A DNA stretch of 64,000 bases from Ornithinimicrobium avium (GCF_003351765.1 NZ_CP031229.1:1302001-1366000), one strand, 5' to 3'; numbered from the stretch's first letter, positions 15,630 to 24,583 are shown. Made by a program: numbers and translations. The notes: a model not told the origin generated them from the sequence alone.

Positions 15630-17237
15630 ATGGGTGTGCAGGTGCAAGAGCGCGACACGGACGTGTCCGTGACCCGGAGTGCAGGACCAGAACTGGCCCT
15701 CGCCGGAGATGAGGCCGGCACGGAGGCGAGCGGCGCGAGCCAGCTGGTCGGGCGGTTCCGCGACGCCGTGGCGCGCACGTTCGGGCACCGTGCCGACCTC
15801 GACGTGATCGGCCAGGGGCGGGGGCTGCCGCCGTTCGTCCTGCGCGACGTGCTCGCGGAGGAGCCGATGCGAGCATTCCTGCCGACCCGCTTCGGCGGGT
15901 TCGGTGACAGCCTGGCTCCGAGCCAGGAAGTGATGGAGACCGCGGCCTACCACTCGCTCGCGCTCGGACTGACCATGGGCATCAGCGGGGGGCTCTTCGC
16001 CCAACCCGTCGCGAAGTACGCCAACCCCGAGGTGGCGGGACGGATCCTGCCGCGCCTGGCCGAGGACGGCAGGCTCGGCGGCCTGATGATCACCGAGCCC
16101 GGCCACGGCACGGACGCCTTGTCGATGCGCACCGCCTGGCGGCGGGAGGGGCAGCACTACCGCGTGATGGGGACCAAGCACTGGGCCGGGCTCTCCGGCT
16201 GGGCCGACTACTGGCTGGTCATGGCCCGCCCCGGTAAGGAGGACGGTGACCTCGGCAACGGCATCGACCTGTTCGTGTGCGAGCAGGACGACCCGGACCA
16301 CCAGATCGAACTGGTGGAGAAGTACCCTTCGCTCGGGCTCTACGGGATCCCCTACGGCCGCAACGAGGTCGACGTGCGGGTGCCCCTCTCCCACCGCCTG
16401 CAGGGCGACCGGGGCGGCCTGCGGCTGATGATGGATCTGCTGAACAGGTCGCGATCCAGCTTCGCCGGAAATGCGGTCGGCTTCATCCACCGGATGGTCG
16501 ACGAGGCGGTCGAGCACTGCACCGGGCGGGTCGTCTCGGGTCAGAGGCTGATCGACTACGACCAGGTGCGGGCCCGCATCGCCCGCCTCCAGGGGCAGTG
16601 GGCGTGTGCCAGCGCCCTGAGCCTGTGGAGCTCGGAGAACGCCGGACTGTCGACCGACCTGTCCAGGGCAGGGCAGGCCGCCAGCGCGATCAAGACGGTC
16701 GCCTCGGACTACCTGCAGGAGTCGGCGCAGTCCCTGCTGCAGCTGGTCGGCGCCAAGGGTTACGCTCTCGACCACGTCGCCGGGAGGGCGGTCGTCGACT
16801 CGCGCCCGTTCCAGATCTTCGAGGGTTCCAACGACGTGCTGTATGCCCAGATGGGCGCCAAGGTCGCCGACCAGGTGCGCCGGGCCGGCACCACCAACCT
16901 GCGCGAGCTGCTCTCCCGGGACCCGGTGACGGCGGCCGGCGCCGACCTCGCCGGTGCCCAGCTGGAGTTCGACGTCGATGAGCGACCCGCGCAGCGGCGC
17001 CTCGTCGAGATCGGCGCGATCGCCAGCCGGGTCTTCACCCTCGGCGCCGTCATGGACCTGGGCAGCCGTGGTTTCAGCAGGGACCACGTCTCGGTGGCCG
17101 TGGCCACCCTGCGCGAGGACATCGGGTCGTGGACGACGCGCCTGCGTGGGTCGCTCACGCCGGAGGTGAGCACCGACCCCATCCTGGCCGGGGCGTGGCG
17201 TCACCTCACGGGGACCAGGACGGTTCTGCCCGCCTGA
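15630..17237 (+). CDS. Acyl-CoA dehydrogenase family protein
   Basis: FAD-dependent dehydrogenase of 535 residues, longer than the usual ~380. An extra ~40-residue leader is disordered and an extra C-terminal helical domain follows residue 420. The core is recognisable: the flavin segment MITEPGHGTDALSM (residue ~150), KHWAGLSGWADYW, and the late helix VDSRPFQIFEGSNDVLYAQ. Glu398 is at the position of the catalytic or substrate-contacting acid. The ATG at 15630 follows AGGAG at a long spacing (11 bases, including a T6 run). It is alone in its transcription unit with its own palindromic operator. The substrate chain length cannot be told. Confidence 0.85.
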   Translation: MGVQVQERDTDVSVTRSAGPELALAGDEAGTEASGASQLVGRFRDAVARTFGHRADLDVIGQGRGLPPFVLRDVLAEEPMRAFLPTRFGGFGDSLAPSQEVMETAAYHSLALGLTMGISGGLFAQPVAKYANPEVAGRILPRLAEDGRLGGLMITEPGHGTDALSMRTAWRREGQHYRVMGTKHWAGLSGWADYWLVMARPGKEDGDLGNGIDLFVCEQDDPDHQIELVEKYPSLGLYGIPYGRNEVDVRVPLSHRLQGDRGGLRLMMDLLNRSRSSFAGNAVGFIHRMVDEAVEHCTGRVVSGQRLIDYDQVRARIARLQGQWACASALSLWSSENAGLSTDLSRAGQAASAIKTVASDYLQESAQSLLQLVGAKGYALDHVAGRAVVDSRPFQIFEGSNDVLYAQMGAKVADQVRRAGTTNLRELLSRDPVTAAGADLAGAQLEFDVDERPAQRRLVEIGAIASRVFTLGAVMDLGSRGFSRDHVSVAVATLREDIGSWTTRLRGSLTPEVSTDPILAGAWRHLTGTRTVLPA

Positions 17238-17270
17238 CCTCGAGCCGCCCGGCGCAGCCGGGGATCCGGG

Positions 17271-18950
17271 TCAGCGGTCCTTCGTGCGCTGCAGCGCGCG
17301 GAGCAGCTCCTCCCCCGCACTCTGCCGGACCGTCGCGGCGTCCCCGACCACGACCAGTTGGTCGGTGGCCCGCGAGAGGCCGACGTAGAGGCGCTCCCTG
17401 GCCCGGTCGCGGGGCTCCGCCTCGTTGAAGCACAGGACGACGGCGCGCCGCTCGAGCCCCTTGCACCCGAGCACGTGGCCGTAGAAGACGTCGTCGACGT
17501 CCCAGAAGGTCCGCCAGTACCCCTCCTCGCCCAGGTCCTCCTGTCGCGCCTTCTGCTCGGGATGGCGTGTCCCGGTGGTGATCAGCGCGACGTGCTCGGG
17601 CGGCCAGTCCGCGACGAGGAGCTTGTCCACCTCGTCGTCGGCGACGCCCACCGCCTCCTCCGCGGACGCCTGGACGAACTCGACCGCCGGGCCTTCGTCG
17701 CCGAGCGCCCGCATCCGCATCGGGGTGAGCGGCCCGAAGGACTCGGCGATCTGCCTGGTGTTGCGCAGGTTGTGGTCGAGCACGAGCGGCACCAGCGCGA
17801 CCGGCGGCCGACCGAACCGGGCGAAGACGCGCTGGTTCTCGTCGGAGTAGACGTAGAGCCCGCCCTCCTCGGGGTCCTTCAGCGCCGCCATCAGCGGCAC
17901 CCACCAGTCCTCGGCGAAGTCCTGCGCCTCGTCGACGATGATCGCGTCGAACTTCTTGGCCTCGGGCAGCTCCTCCGCGAGCCGGGCCATCTGCGCGGGC
18001 AGCTCCTTCTCCCAGAACTCCGAGTCGTTGCGGTCCGCGTCGATCTGCGCGCCCCACTCGCGCCCCAGCTCCTCGAACCGCCCGATGAACGCCGGCCGCG
18101 ACTTGCGCGACTCGCCCTGGAACGCCCGCTTGAACCACTCCCCCAGACCGATCGAGTAGCAGAGCAGAGCCACCCGCTGCGCCTTGCGCTCGCGCAGACC
18201 ACGGGTGAGCTGCTTGGCCTGGGTCATCGCCAGCACGGTCTTGCCGCTGCCCGCGCCGCCGCGCAGCTCGACCCGGTCCAGCAGCCGCGTCACCTCCAGG
18301 ATCATCGCCTGCTCCTGGGTGAGCCGGTCCGCCCGCGCCGCCCGGTCGTCGGCCTCGGCCGACACCTCGCGCTGCATCGGGTGACGCCCGGACAGGACCT
18401 CCACGATCAGGTCGACGTCGTCGTGGTCCGGCACGCGGTAGTTGGTCTCCTGCGTTCCCGCGACCGCGCGGAGTCGGTCGCCCAGGCGCTGCTGGTCACC
18501 CTTGCCGTGGATCATGTCGCGGGGGCATTCGGGCTGGGCGAAGTCATCCGGCACCGTGCTGTATGGCGTCACGACGGCGTGCGCCCACCGCACCCTGGTG
18601 CGCGAGGAGTCGCGCCAGCGCGGGTCGGCCTGCACGTAGGTGCGCAGCGCGTGCTTGCTCCGGCGCGCCTGACCGACCGGGTCGATCGTGCGCGACCCTC
18701 CCCCGCCGTGCTGCCACCAGCGGCCCTGGCCGTCGACCTTGACGCTGCCGCCCTTGACCTCGACGACGACCACCCCGACGTCGGGCATCAGCACCACGAG
18801 GTCGGCCTCGTGGTCCTGCTCGTGGTCGGTGAGCCGCTGGTTGGCCAGCACGATGTCATCGGGGCCCAGCTGGCCGACGAGCCGCTCGCACACCTCGCGC
18901 TCCGCGTTGTTGACGAAGGTGGGCTCCGCCGGGATCAGTCGCGCGGCCAT
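17271..18950 (-). CDS. NERD-domain UvrD-like helicase
   Basis: A protein of 559 residues. Residues 1-150 are a nuclease-related domain: ERLVGQLGPDDIVLANQRL, an Asp in HEADLVVLMPDVGVVVVEVKGG and the EVK catalytic-type strand. After a linker comes an SF1 helicase core: Walker A GGAGSGKT (~residue 230), Walker B IIVDEAQDF, motif IV-like YSDENQRVF, VLDHNLRNTRQ and motif VI LYVGLSRATDQ. Only the short core is present, without large 1B/2B insertions. Such proteins are scattered in bacteria, and DNA repair or defence is inferred only. It converges on the acyl-CoA dehydrogenase gene. Confidence 0.88.
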   Translation of the reverse strand: MAARLIPAEPTFVNNAEREVCERLVGQLGPDDIVLANQRLTDHEQDHEADLVVLMPDVGVVVVEVKGGSVKVDGQGRWWQHGGGGSRTIDPVGQARRSKHALRTYVQADPRWRDSSRTRVRWAHAVVTPYSTVPDDFAQPECPRDMIHGKGDQQRLGDRLRAVAGTQETNYRVPDHDDVDLIVEVLSGRHPMQREVSAEADDRAARADRLTQEQAMILEVTRLLDRVELRGGAGSGKTVLAMTQAKQLTRGLRERKAQRVALLCYSIGLGEWFKRAFQGESRKSRPAFIGRFEELGREWGAQIDADRNDSEFWEKELPAQMARLAEELPEAKKFDAIIVDEAQDFAEDWWVPLMAALKDPEEGGLYVYSDENQRVFARFGRPPVALVPLVLDHNLRNTRQIAESFGPLTPMRMRALGDEGPAVEFVQASAEEAVGVADDEVDKLLVADWPPEHVALITTGTRHPEQKARQEDLGEEGYWRTFWDVDDVFYGHVLGCKGLERRAVVLCFNEAEPRDRARERLYVGLSRATDQLVVVGDAATVRQSAGEELLRALQRTKDR

Positions 18951-19026
18951 GTCGAACCCCTGCCTGCATAAGCTCCGTCGCTCATGGACGCGAGCATAGG
19001 GGCACCGGCGGCCCTCGCAGCGGAGG

Positions 19027-19395
19027 TCAGGCCTCCAGCGCCTGCCTCACGAGGGCCAGAGCCGCCGCCGGCTCGAGTCCGAGGGTGCGGCTGAGCTCGG
19101 CATACCTCTCGGCGGCCGCCCGCGCGGAGACGGCTGCGGGCGCCGCCCGGCCGGCGGTGACGGTGGCGCGCACGAAGGTGCCTGCGCGACCCCTTCCCTC
19201 GAGCACGCCGTCGGCCTCGAGCTCGCGGTAGGCCCGGGCGACCGTGTTCGGCGCGATGCCGAGGTCACCGGCCAGCCGGCGGACGGTGGGCAGCCGGTCC
19301 CCGGGGGCGAGGACGCCCTCGGAGACCTGGGCGATGATCTGCCCACGCAGCTGGGCGAAGGGCGGTTCGGCGGAAGTCGGGTCGATGCGAAGCAT
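19027..19395 (-). CDS. GntR-family regulator, YtrA subfamily
   Basis: A protein of 122 residues with one N-terminal winged helix: PPFAQLRGQIIAQVSEGVL, GDRLPTVRRLAGDLGIAPNTV and RAYRELEADGVLEGRGRAGTFV. A short helical tail follows and there is no effector domain, which defines the YtrA type. Its ATG overlaps the TGA of the upstream permease gene by one base, so the two are coupled. YtrA regulators usually repress their own operon; the repeats at 20346-20384 are the likely site. Confidence 0.9.
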   Translation of the reverse strand: MLRIDPTSAEPPFAQLRGQIIAQVSEGVLAPGDRLPTVRRLAGDLGIAPNTVARAYRELEADGVLEGRGRAGTFVRATVTAGRAAPAAVSARAAAERYAELSRTLGLEPAAALALVRQALEA

Positions 19396-20327
19396 CACGC
19401 GCCCGCCCCGTGCGGGTCGCCGGTCGGGGCACGGCCGCCCCAGAGCCGGTCGCGGACGTGCTGCGCCTCGGTGCGGCGCCCCGGCCCAGCGGCGACGAGC
19501 AGCGCGACTCCCACCAGGACGACGGGCAGCAGGTAGCCCGCCACCAGCACCGCCAGGCTCCAGCCGGGCCCGATCTGGCCGGACACCACCGCCGCCGTCG
19601 ACGCGGCGTCGTCGAGGACGTTGCCGGTAGCGGCCAGGGCGAGCAGGCTGAGGATCGGGGCCGCCATCGACAGCGAGCTGAGGGTGTCGGCACGGACCGC
19701 GTCCTGCCAGTAGAGCTCGACCTCGTCCCGGGCCGGCTGCGGCGAGTCGAGCACGCGTCGGGTCGCCAGCCAGGAGAGCAGGACGACGACGGGGATGCCG
19801 ACGGCGAGCACGGGCACCGGGCTGAGCAGGACGGTGCCCGCGTCGAACCACTCGGTGCCGCCGAGCAGCAGGGCGCCGACGAGGGCCACCATCCCGAGTC
19901 CGACGAAGCCCCGCCCGAGCGTCCGCAGGTAGGGCGGCAGGTAGTCCTCCAGCGTCGGGGTCGTCGCCCGCGCGGTGCGCGGGCCCTCGGCCAGCACCCC
20001 GGGCCGGGCGAGGTCGGCCAGCGCGGCACCGGCGGCGCCGACGACGAACATCACCGAGAGCACGAAGAACCCGCCCGCGGCCTGGTCGGCCCCCTCCCAG
20101 GTCCGGGCAAGGACGAGCGCGACGAGGCCGGCGAGGAGGATCCCCATACCGGCGCCGCGGGAGCGGAACCCGAGGCGCGCCTCGAGCCGGGCCTCCTGGT
20201 CGGCGGGCACCTGCGCTCCGGCCTTGCGGGCGAACGCCCGGCGCAGGTGGGCGCGGTAGGGGCCGAAGGACGGCAGCAGCAGCGCGACGGCTCCCACGAC
20301 GAGCAGGACGATCGCGTCGACCAGCAT
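19395..20327 (-). CDS. Multi-spanning membrane protein of a GntR operon
   Basis: A protein of 310 residues with about seven hydrophobic segments (for example DAIVLLVVGAVALLLPSFG at the start, GFFVLSVMFVVGAAGAALA, and SLAVLVAGYLLPVVLVGVALL near the end) and an early charged loop. GGGAGG precedes the ATG at 20327. No transporter signature is visible; its place upstream of a YtrA-type regulator suggests a membrane component regulated with cell-envelope stress, but that is inference. No ATP-binding subunit is present. Confidence 0.7.
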   Translation of the reverse strand: MLVDAIVLLVVGAVALLLPSFGPYRAHLRRAFARKAGAQVPADQEARLEARLGFRSRGAGMGILLAGLVALVLARTWEGADQAAGGFFVLSVMFVVGAAGAALADLARPGVLAEGPRTARATTPTLEDYLPPYLRTLGRGFVGLGMVALVGALLLGGTEWFDAGTVLLSPVPVLAVGIPVVVLLSWLATRRVLDSPQPARDEVELYWQDAVRADTLSSLSMAAPILSLLALAATGNVLDDAASTAAVVSGQIGPGWSLAVLVAGYLLPVVLVGVALLVAAGPGRRTEAQHVRDRLWGGRAPTGDPHGAGA

Positions 20328-20345
20328 GTGGACCTCCCTGAGTGG

Positions 20346-20384
20346 TTGACACAAAGGTTGGCACAAGGGGTTGGGTTGTGTCAA
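20346..20384. promoter_or_regulatory. Candidate GntR operator/promoter with inverted repeat
   Basis: TTGACACAA at 20346 and TTGTGTCAA at 20376 are exact complements. Between them are further CACAA and GGTTGG copies, giving a row of similar half-sites. The minus-strand reading offers a TTGACA -35. The site lies 19-57 bases before the permease start. Confidence 0.5.
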
Positions 20385-20438
20385 CACAAGGTGTGCCGGC
20401 CCGCCGTTCGTCCGGGCGCGCAGCGCATCATGGACGGC

Positions 20439-20867
20439 ATGACTGACGACGCCCTTCACGACATCATCGCCGGCGGCAAGCTGTGCGTCATCGCCACGAT
20501 CCGCAAGGACGGACGGCCCCAGCTGTCGCAGGTCACCTACGCCTACGACCGCGGGCGCGACATGGTCCGCGTCTCGGTGACCGACTCCCGTGCCAAGACC
20601 GCCAACCTGCGGCGCGACCCGCGCGGGACGCTGCTCGTGCAAGGTCCTGGAGGCTGGGCCTACGCCGCCGCGGAGTTCCGGGCGGAGGTGCTGCCGGTGA
20701 CCACCGACCCGCACGACGCCAGCGCCGACGAGCTCGTGGACATCTACCGCTCGGTCGCCGGGGAGCACCCGGACTGGGAAGAGTTCCGCGAGGCGATGGT
20801 GACCGAGAGACGGCTGCCGCTGCACCTCCACCTCGACAAGGTCCTGGGGATGGCCGGCCGGCACTGA
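20439..20867 (+). CDS. PPOX-class F420-dependent oxidoreductase
   Basis: A protein of 142 residues with a split-barrel flavin/F420-binding fold. The motifs are LCVIATIRKDGRPQLSQVTY at residues 12-31, VRVSVTDSRAKTANLRRDPR near 46-65, and the late HLHLDKVLGM. These are typical of the actinobacterial F420-dependent pyridoxamine-phosphate-oxidase-like family. ATGs at 20430 and 20439 are both possible; the second fits the conserved start better. It stands alone, divergent from the permease operon. The substrate is unknown. Confidence 0.85.
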   Translation: MTDDALHDIIAGGKLCVIATIRKDGRPQLSQVTYAYDRGRDMVRVSVTDSRAKTANLRRDPRGTLLVQGPGGWAYAAAEFRAEVLPVTTDPHDASADELVDIYRSVAGEHPDWEEFREAMVTERRLPLHLHLDKVLGMAGRH

Positions 20868-20881
20868 TCGCCTCGTGCTCG

Positions 20882-20958
20882 GTTCCGCCCGGCGTGCACG
20901 ATCGACCCTCACCTGGGGTTTCGTGGGCGATCCCGTGATCGTGCACGCCGGCCGGAAC
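20882..20958. repeat. 77-base stem-loop repeat, copy 1
   Basis: Arms of 22 bases with one mismatch (containing CCCGGCGTGCACGATC) enclose a 33-base loop. A diverged copy with the same arm and loop lengths lies at 26552-26628. It follows the PPOX gene. Confidence 0.7.
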
Positions 20959-20999
20959 ATGATCGGCCAGGGAGCTGCCGTCCGTCCTACGCTGGACGG

Positions 21000-22205
21000 A
21001 TGAGGGTCGCCATCAACGGCGTCGGCGTGGCCGGCCCGGCGCTTGCCTACTGGTTGCGCAGGTCCGGCCACGAGCCGGTGCTCTTCGAGCGGGCGCCCGC
21101 GCTGCGCACCGGCGGCTACGTCATCGACTTCTGGGGTAGGGGGTACGAGCTCGCCGACCGCATGGGCGTGCTGCCCGAGCTGCGCGAGCGCGGGTACCTG
21201 GTCGAGGAGCTGCGGACGGTGGACGCAACCGGCCGGACGAGGGCCAGCATCGACCTCAGACCGATGCGTGAGGCGCTCGGCGAGCGCTTCCTCAGCGCCC
21301 GGCGCAGCGACCTCTCGGCGATGGTGCTCGCCGCGTGCGGGGACGTGGTGACGCACTTCGGAGTGTGGGTCGAGGACCTGGCGCAGGACGCCGGGGGCGT
21401 GGACGTGACGCTCTCGGACGGGCGCACCGACCGCTTCGACCTCGTCGTCGGCGCCGACGGGCTGCACTCGCACGTGCGGTCCCTCGCGTTCGGCCCCGCG
21501 GAGCAGTTCGAGAAGCCGCTCGGCGCCGTCGTGGCCGCGGTGCGGATGGAGGACTACCCGCACCGGGACGAGCTGGTCTACGTCCTGCACACCGTGCCAC
21601 GCCGCCAGGCTTCCCGGTTCTCGATGCGCGACGGCGAGACCCTCAGCCTGCTGATCTGCCGCGACGACGTCGCGGGGCCGGACGCATTCGGGCGCCCCTC
21701 CGCTCCCGAGCCGACACCCGCCGAGCAGCGGGCCGCCCTGCGGCACGCGTTCGCAGGTATGGGGTGGGAGACGCCGGAGATTCTCGCCCGCCTCGAGACG
21801 GCGGAAGACTTCTACTGCGACCGGGTCAGCCAGATCCATCTGCCGAGCTGGTCGACGGGCCGGGTCGCGCTGGTCGGTGACGCGGCGGCGTGCGCCTCGC
21901 TGCTCGCCGGCGAGGGCACCGGACTGGCGATGATCGAGGCCTACGTGCTGGCCGGCGAGCTGGCCCGGCACGTGGACGACATACCCGCCGGGCTGCGCGC
22001 CTACGAGGACCGGCTCCGGGACTTCGTCACCACCAAGCAGCGGTCAGCGCTGCGGATGCTGGGCTTCTTCGCACCGAGCGACGCGCTGGCCCTAGCGGTG
22101 CAGGAGCTGGGCGTACGCATCGCGTCGGTACCGTTCGTCACCCGGCTGGCCGCGCGCCGGGTGGGCGACGACGTGGAACTGCCACGTTACGAGGCTGGGG
22201 GCTAG
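21000..22205 (+). CDS. FAD-dependent monooxygenase (PHBH/UbiH family)
   Basis: Flavoprotein hydroxylase of 401 residues. The FAD ADP-binding fold starts at residue 3 (GVGVAGPALAYWLRRSGHEP, GxGxxG variant), followed by VLFERAP. The DG motif appears as DLVVGADGLHSHVRS near 155, and the GD motif as VALVGDAAACASLLAGEGTG near 290. The closest relatives by motif are the tetracycline-modifying or antibiotic-type FAD monooxygenases. It carries no signal and should be cytosolic. The substrate is not evident and no pathway genes accompany it. Confidence 0.88.
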   Translation: MRVAINGVGVAGPALAYWLRRSGHEPVLFERAPALRTGGYVIDFWGRGYELADRMGVLPELRERGYLVEELRTVDATGRTRASIDLRPMREALGERFLSARRSDLSAMVLAACGDVVTHFGVWVEDLAQDAGGVDVTLSDGRTDRFDLVVGADGLHSHVRSLAFGPAEQFEKPLGAVVAAVRMEDYPHRDELVYVLHTVPRRQASRFSMRDGETLSLLICRDDVAGPDAFGRPSAPEPTPAEQRAALRHAFAGMGWETPEILARLETAEDFYCDRVSQIHLPSWSTGRVALVGDAAACASLLAGEGTGLAMIEAYVLAGELARHVDDIPAGLRAYEDRLRDFVTTKQRSALRMLGFFAPSDALALAVQELGVRIASVPFVTRLAARRVGDDVELPRYEAGG

Positions 22206-22433
22206 AGACCGCCGAAGGCGTCCAGCAGATCGCGTCGCGCTGCCGGTCCCGCTCCCGCCTCCCGGCAACCGCACGTGATGTGGCGCGGGGCCGGCTGAGC
22301 CCCGAGCCCCCGTATTCCCGAGCAGGCTTGACCCGCGTCATGGAGTGCCGGGCTGTTCCTCCGTACGTTCGGGGTGTCAGGGCGTGAGAGGACTCCGCCC
22401 GGCACACGACATACGAAGAGGGATGGAAGAGAC

Positions 22434-23234
22434 ATGGAACTGTTCGGACAGGCGCTCGGGCTCGGGACGATAGGGCTGGTGGCGGGTGTGGTCGGGGCCG
22501 TGGTGGCCGCGCTGGCGACGCGGGGCTCGACGTCGACGCTGACCAGCTACGTGCAGCACTTCGCTGCCGGGCTCATCATCGCGGCGGCGACACTGGACCT
22601 GCTGCCGGAGGCCCTGGCGCTCGGCGGTGGGTGGCCGCTGATCGTCGGGTTCGTGGTCGGCACGGCGTTCATGCTGGCGCTTCGCGCGGTTCTCAACCGC
22701 TTCGGGCACGGGCACGCTGCCGGTGAGGGTCACGACCACGAGGACCACGCAGGTCACGGCGGCGGCACCGCGCTTGCCGCGAGGCCCCAGGTCGTCGCCG
22801 GTGTGAACCTGCGCCTGGCCATCGCCCTGGCGGTCGTCGTCCTGATCGACGGAGCGATCATCGGTGTCGCGCTCTCCGCCGGCGGTGCGGCAGCCCTGCT
22901 GATCGCGATCGCGCTGTCCATCGAGCTGCTCTTCGTCGCCGCCTCCGTCGCGGGGTCGACCCGGGGTGCCGGCGGCACGGTCGCCACGGCCGTGGGTGTC
23001 GGTGCCTTCGTCGCCGTGATGATGCCGGTGGGTGCTGTGCTTGGTGCGCTGGTCTTCGCCGGCGTGTCCTCGACGTTGCTGGTGGCCGGGCTGGCGTTCG
23101 GTGCCGCGGCCCTGCTGTTCACCGCGGTAGCCGAGCTGCTGGTCGAGGCCTACGAGATCAAGGAGAGCGCGGGCACCATCGCGATGGCCGCCGGAGGCTT
23201 CCTGCTCTTCCTGGTCCTGATGATGCTCATGTGA
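22434..23234 (+). CDS. ZIP-family metal transporter
   Basis: Integral membrane protein of 266 residues with about eight helices. The metal-site helices include LIIAAATLDLLPEALALG and LIDGAIIGVALSAGG, and a cytosolic His-rich loop (GHGHAAGEGHDHEDHAGHGGG, about 95-115) binds divalent cations. The ATG at 22434 follows GGATGGAAGAG; an upstream start at 22374 has no hydrophobic match. The ion is probably Zn(II) or Mn(II). No Zur- or DtxR-type site was recognised upstream. Confidence 0.85.
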   Translation: MELFGQALGLGTIGLVAGVVGAVVAALATRGSTSTLTSYVQHFAAGLIIAAATLDLLPEALALGGGWPLIVGFVVGTAFMLALRAVLNRFGHGHAAGEGHDHEDHAGHGGGTALAARPQVVAGVNLRLAIALAVVVLIDGAIIGVALSAGGAAALLIAIALSIELLFVAASVAGSTRGAGGTVATAVGVGAFVAVMMPVGAVLGALVFAGVSSTLLVAGLAFGAAALLFTAVAELLVEAYEIKESAGTIAMAAGGFLLFLVLMMLM

Positions 23235-23285
23235 ACTCGCCACCGTGGGCCGCCGCAGGGAGCCTGCGGCGCCTACAGTGGGGGC

Positions 23286-23480
23286 ATGCGCAGCCCCGTC
23301 GTGAGACTGGTCATCGGACTGCTGCTCGCCGCGGCGGGTGCCGTCTGGACCCTGCAGGGCCTGGGGTACCTGCAGGGCAGCTCCATGACCGGGGTCACCC
23401 TCTGGGCCGTGGTCGGGCCCCTGGTGCTGCTCGCCGGGATCTGGCTGGCGGTCAGCAGCCGGAGGGCACGCCGGTCATGA
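23286..23480 (+). CDS. Small two-helix membrane protein
   Basis: A protein of 64 residues: a helix LVIGLLLAAAGAVWTLQGLGYL, a short loop with GSSMTGVTLWA, and a helix VGPLVLLAGIWLAV ending in SSRRARRS. This layout is common among conserved unnamed actinobacterial proteins. Its stop overlaps the next ATG by four bases (ATGA), so it is co-translated with the GyrI-like gene. Confidence 0.75.
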   Translation: MRSPVVRLVIGLLLAAAGAVWTLQGLGYLQGSSMTGVTLWAVVGPLVLLAGIWLAVSSRRARRS

Positions 23481-23935
23481 GCGCGCAGCCCGAGATCGTC
23501 GACCTGGAGCCCACGCCGACCGTGGCCGTCCGCGGCACGGTGACGATGGCCGAGCTCCGCGACTTCTACGACCGCTCCTTCGGCACGGTGGCCAAGGCCG
23601 TGGCGCAGCAGGGGATCACTCCCTCGGCGGCCTACGGTCTCTTCCTCGCCCCGCCCGCCGACGGCGTCGAGCTGGAGGTGGGGATGCTCGTCAACGGTGC
23701 CTTCGAGGTGGACGGTGACGTCACACCGTCCAGCCTCCCGGGCGGCCGGGCCGCGCATCTCGTGCACACCGGTCCCTACGACGACCTCCCGGCCTCGTGG
23801 CAGCGGCTGACGACGTGGGTCGACGAGCAGGGGCTCACACCCGCGGGGCCGATGTGGGAGGTCTACGTCACCGAGCCGACCCCGGAGTCCGACCCGGCGA
23901 CCCTGCGGACCGACCTCTTCTGCAGCCTCGCCTGA
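23477..23935 (+). CDS. GyrI-like/effector-binding domain protein
   Basis: A stand-alone ligand-binding domain of 152 residues of the SOUL/GyrI-like (AraC effector-binding) fold. It starts PEIVDLEPTPTVAVRGTV and has the central FEVDGDVTPSSLPGGRAAHLVHTGPYDDLPASW region and the late EVYVTEP strand that carries the conserved acidic residue. There is no DNA-binding domain. It is translationally coupled to the small membrane protein. Role: binding of a small hydrophobic ligand, inferred from the family. Confidence 0.82.
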   Translation: MSAQPEIVDLEPTPTVAVRGTVTMAELRDFYDRSFGTVAKAVAQQGITPSAAYGLFLAPPADGVELEVGMLVNGAFEVDGDVTPSSLPGGRAAHLVHTGPYDDLPASWQRLTTWVDEQGLTPAGPMWEVYVTEPTPESDPATLRTDLFCSLA

Positions 23936-23941
23936 TCCGGG

Positions 23942-24487
23942 TCAGGCCCGCAGCCGGTAGGTCAGCGAGGCGTTGCCCGTCGACGTCGTCCGCCCCTCGA
24001 CCAGCTCCAGGCGCGTGACCGGCACCGTCTCGTCGAAGAGCCGCCGGCCCACGCCGACGACCGGGTGGGTCGTGAGCGTCAGCGCGTCGATCACGCCCGC
24101 CAGGAAGAGCGAGCGCACCGTCTCGACGCCGCCGTTGACGGCGATCGTCCCGGTCTCGCCGTTCGCCGCGAGGGCCCGGAGGTAGTCCACCGGGTCGCCC
24201 TCCACGATCGAGGAGCCCTGCCAGCGGGACACGTCGTCCAGCGTGGAGGTGATCACGTGCTTGCGCACCGGGTTGATGAAGGCGCCGAACGGGTCGTCGG
24301 CGCCGGGCCAGTAGTCCGCCCACTCCTGCCACAGCTTGCGGCCGAGGACGACGTCGGTCACGTCGGCGATGGCCGCCCCCATGCCCGCCATGTCGTCGGG
24401 GCCGAACGAGTCGAACTGCCACCGGTCGGGTGACTCGACCACCCCGTTCACCGAGCTGAACAGGTGGGCGGTGACCTTGCGTGCCAT
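23942..24487 (-). CDS. Dihydrofolate-reductase/RibD-C family protein
   Basis: A protein of 181 residues. It starts RKVTAHLFSSVNGVVESPD; the NADPH-binding region has VVLGRKLWQEWADYWPG and KHVITSTLD, and then VNGGVETVRSLFLAGVID. This is the RibD C-terminal fold as found in many unnamed actinobacterial reductases. A GGAGACTT-like site lies just before the ATG. The substrate is unknown; it is not a canonical folate enzyme. Confidence 0.85.
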   Translation of the reverse strand: MARKVTAHLFSSVNGVVESPDRWQFDSFGPDDMAGMGAAIADVTDVVLGRKLWQEWADYWPGADDPFGAFINPVRKHVITSTLDDVSRWQGSSIVEGDPVDYLRALAANGETGTIAVNGGVETVRSLFLAGVIDALTLTTHPVVGVGRRLFDETVPVTRLELVEGRTTSTGNASLTYRLRA

Positions 24488-24583
24488 GGGAAGTCTCCTT
24501 GTGGTGCCGTCCTGGACGGGTCGACTCTGCCACGTCCCCGGACTCGGCGCCGACCTTCACCACCCAGCAGAAAAGCGACTAAA

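Noticed and set aside
23930..23947. GCCTGA/TCAGGC stem as a terminator between converging genes
   Set aside because: The six-base arms are just the two final Ala-stop codons facing each other; too short to claim.
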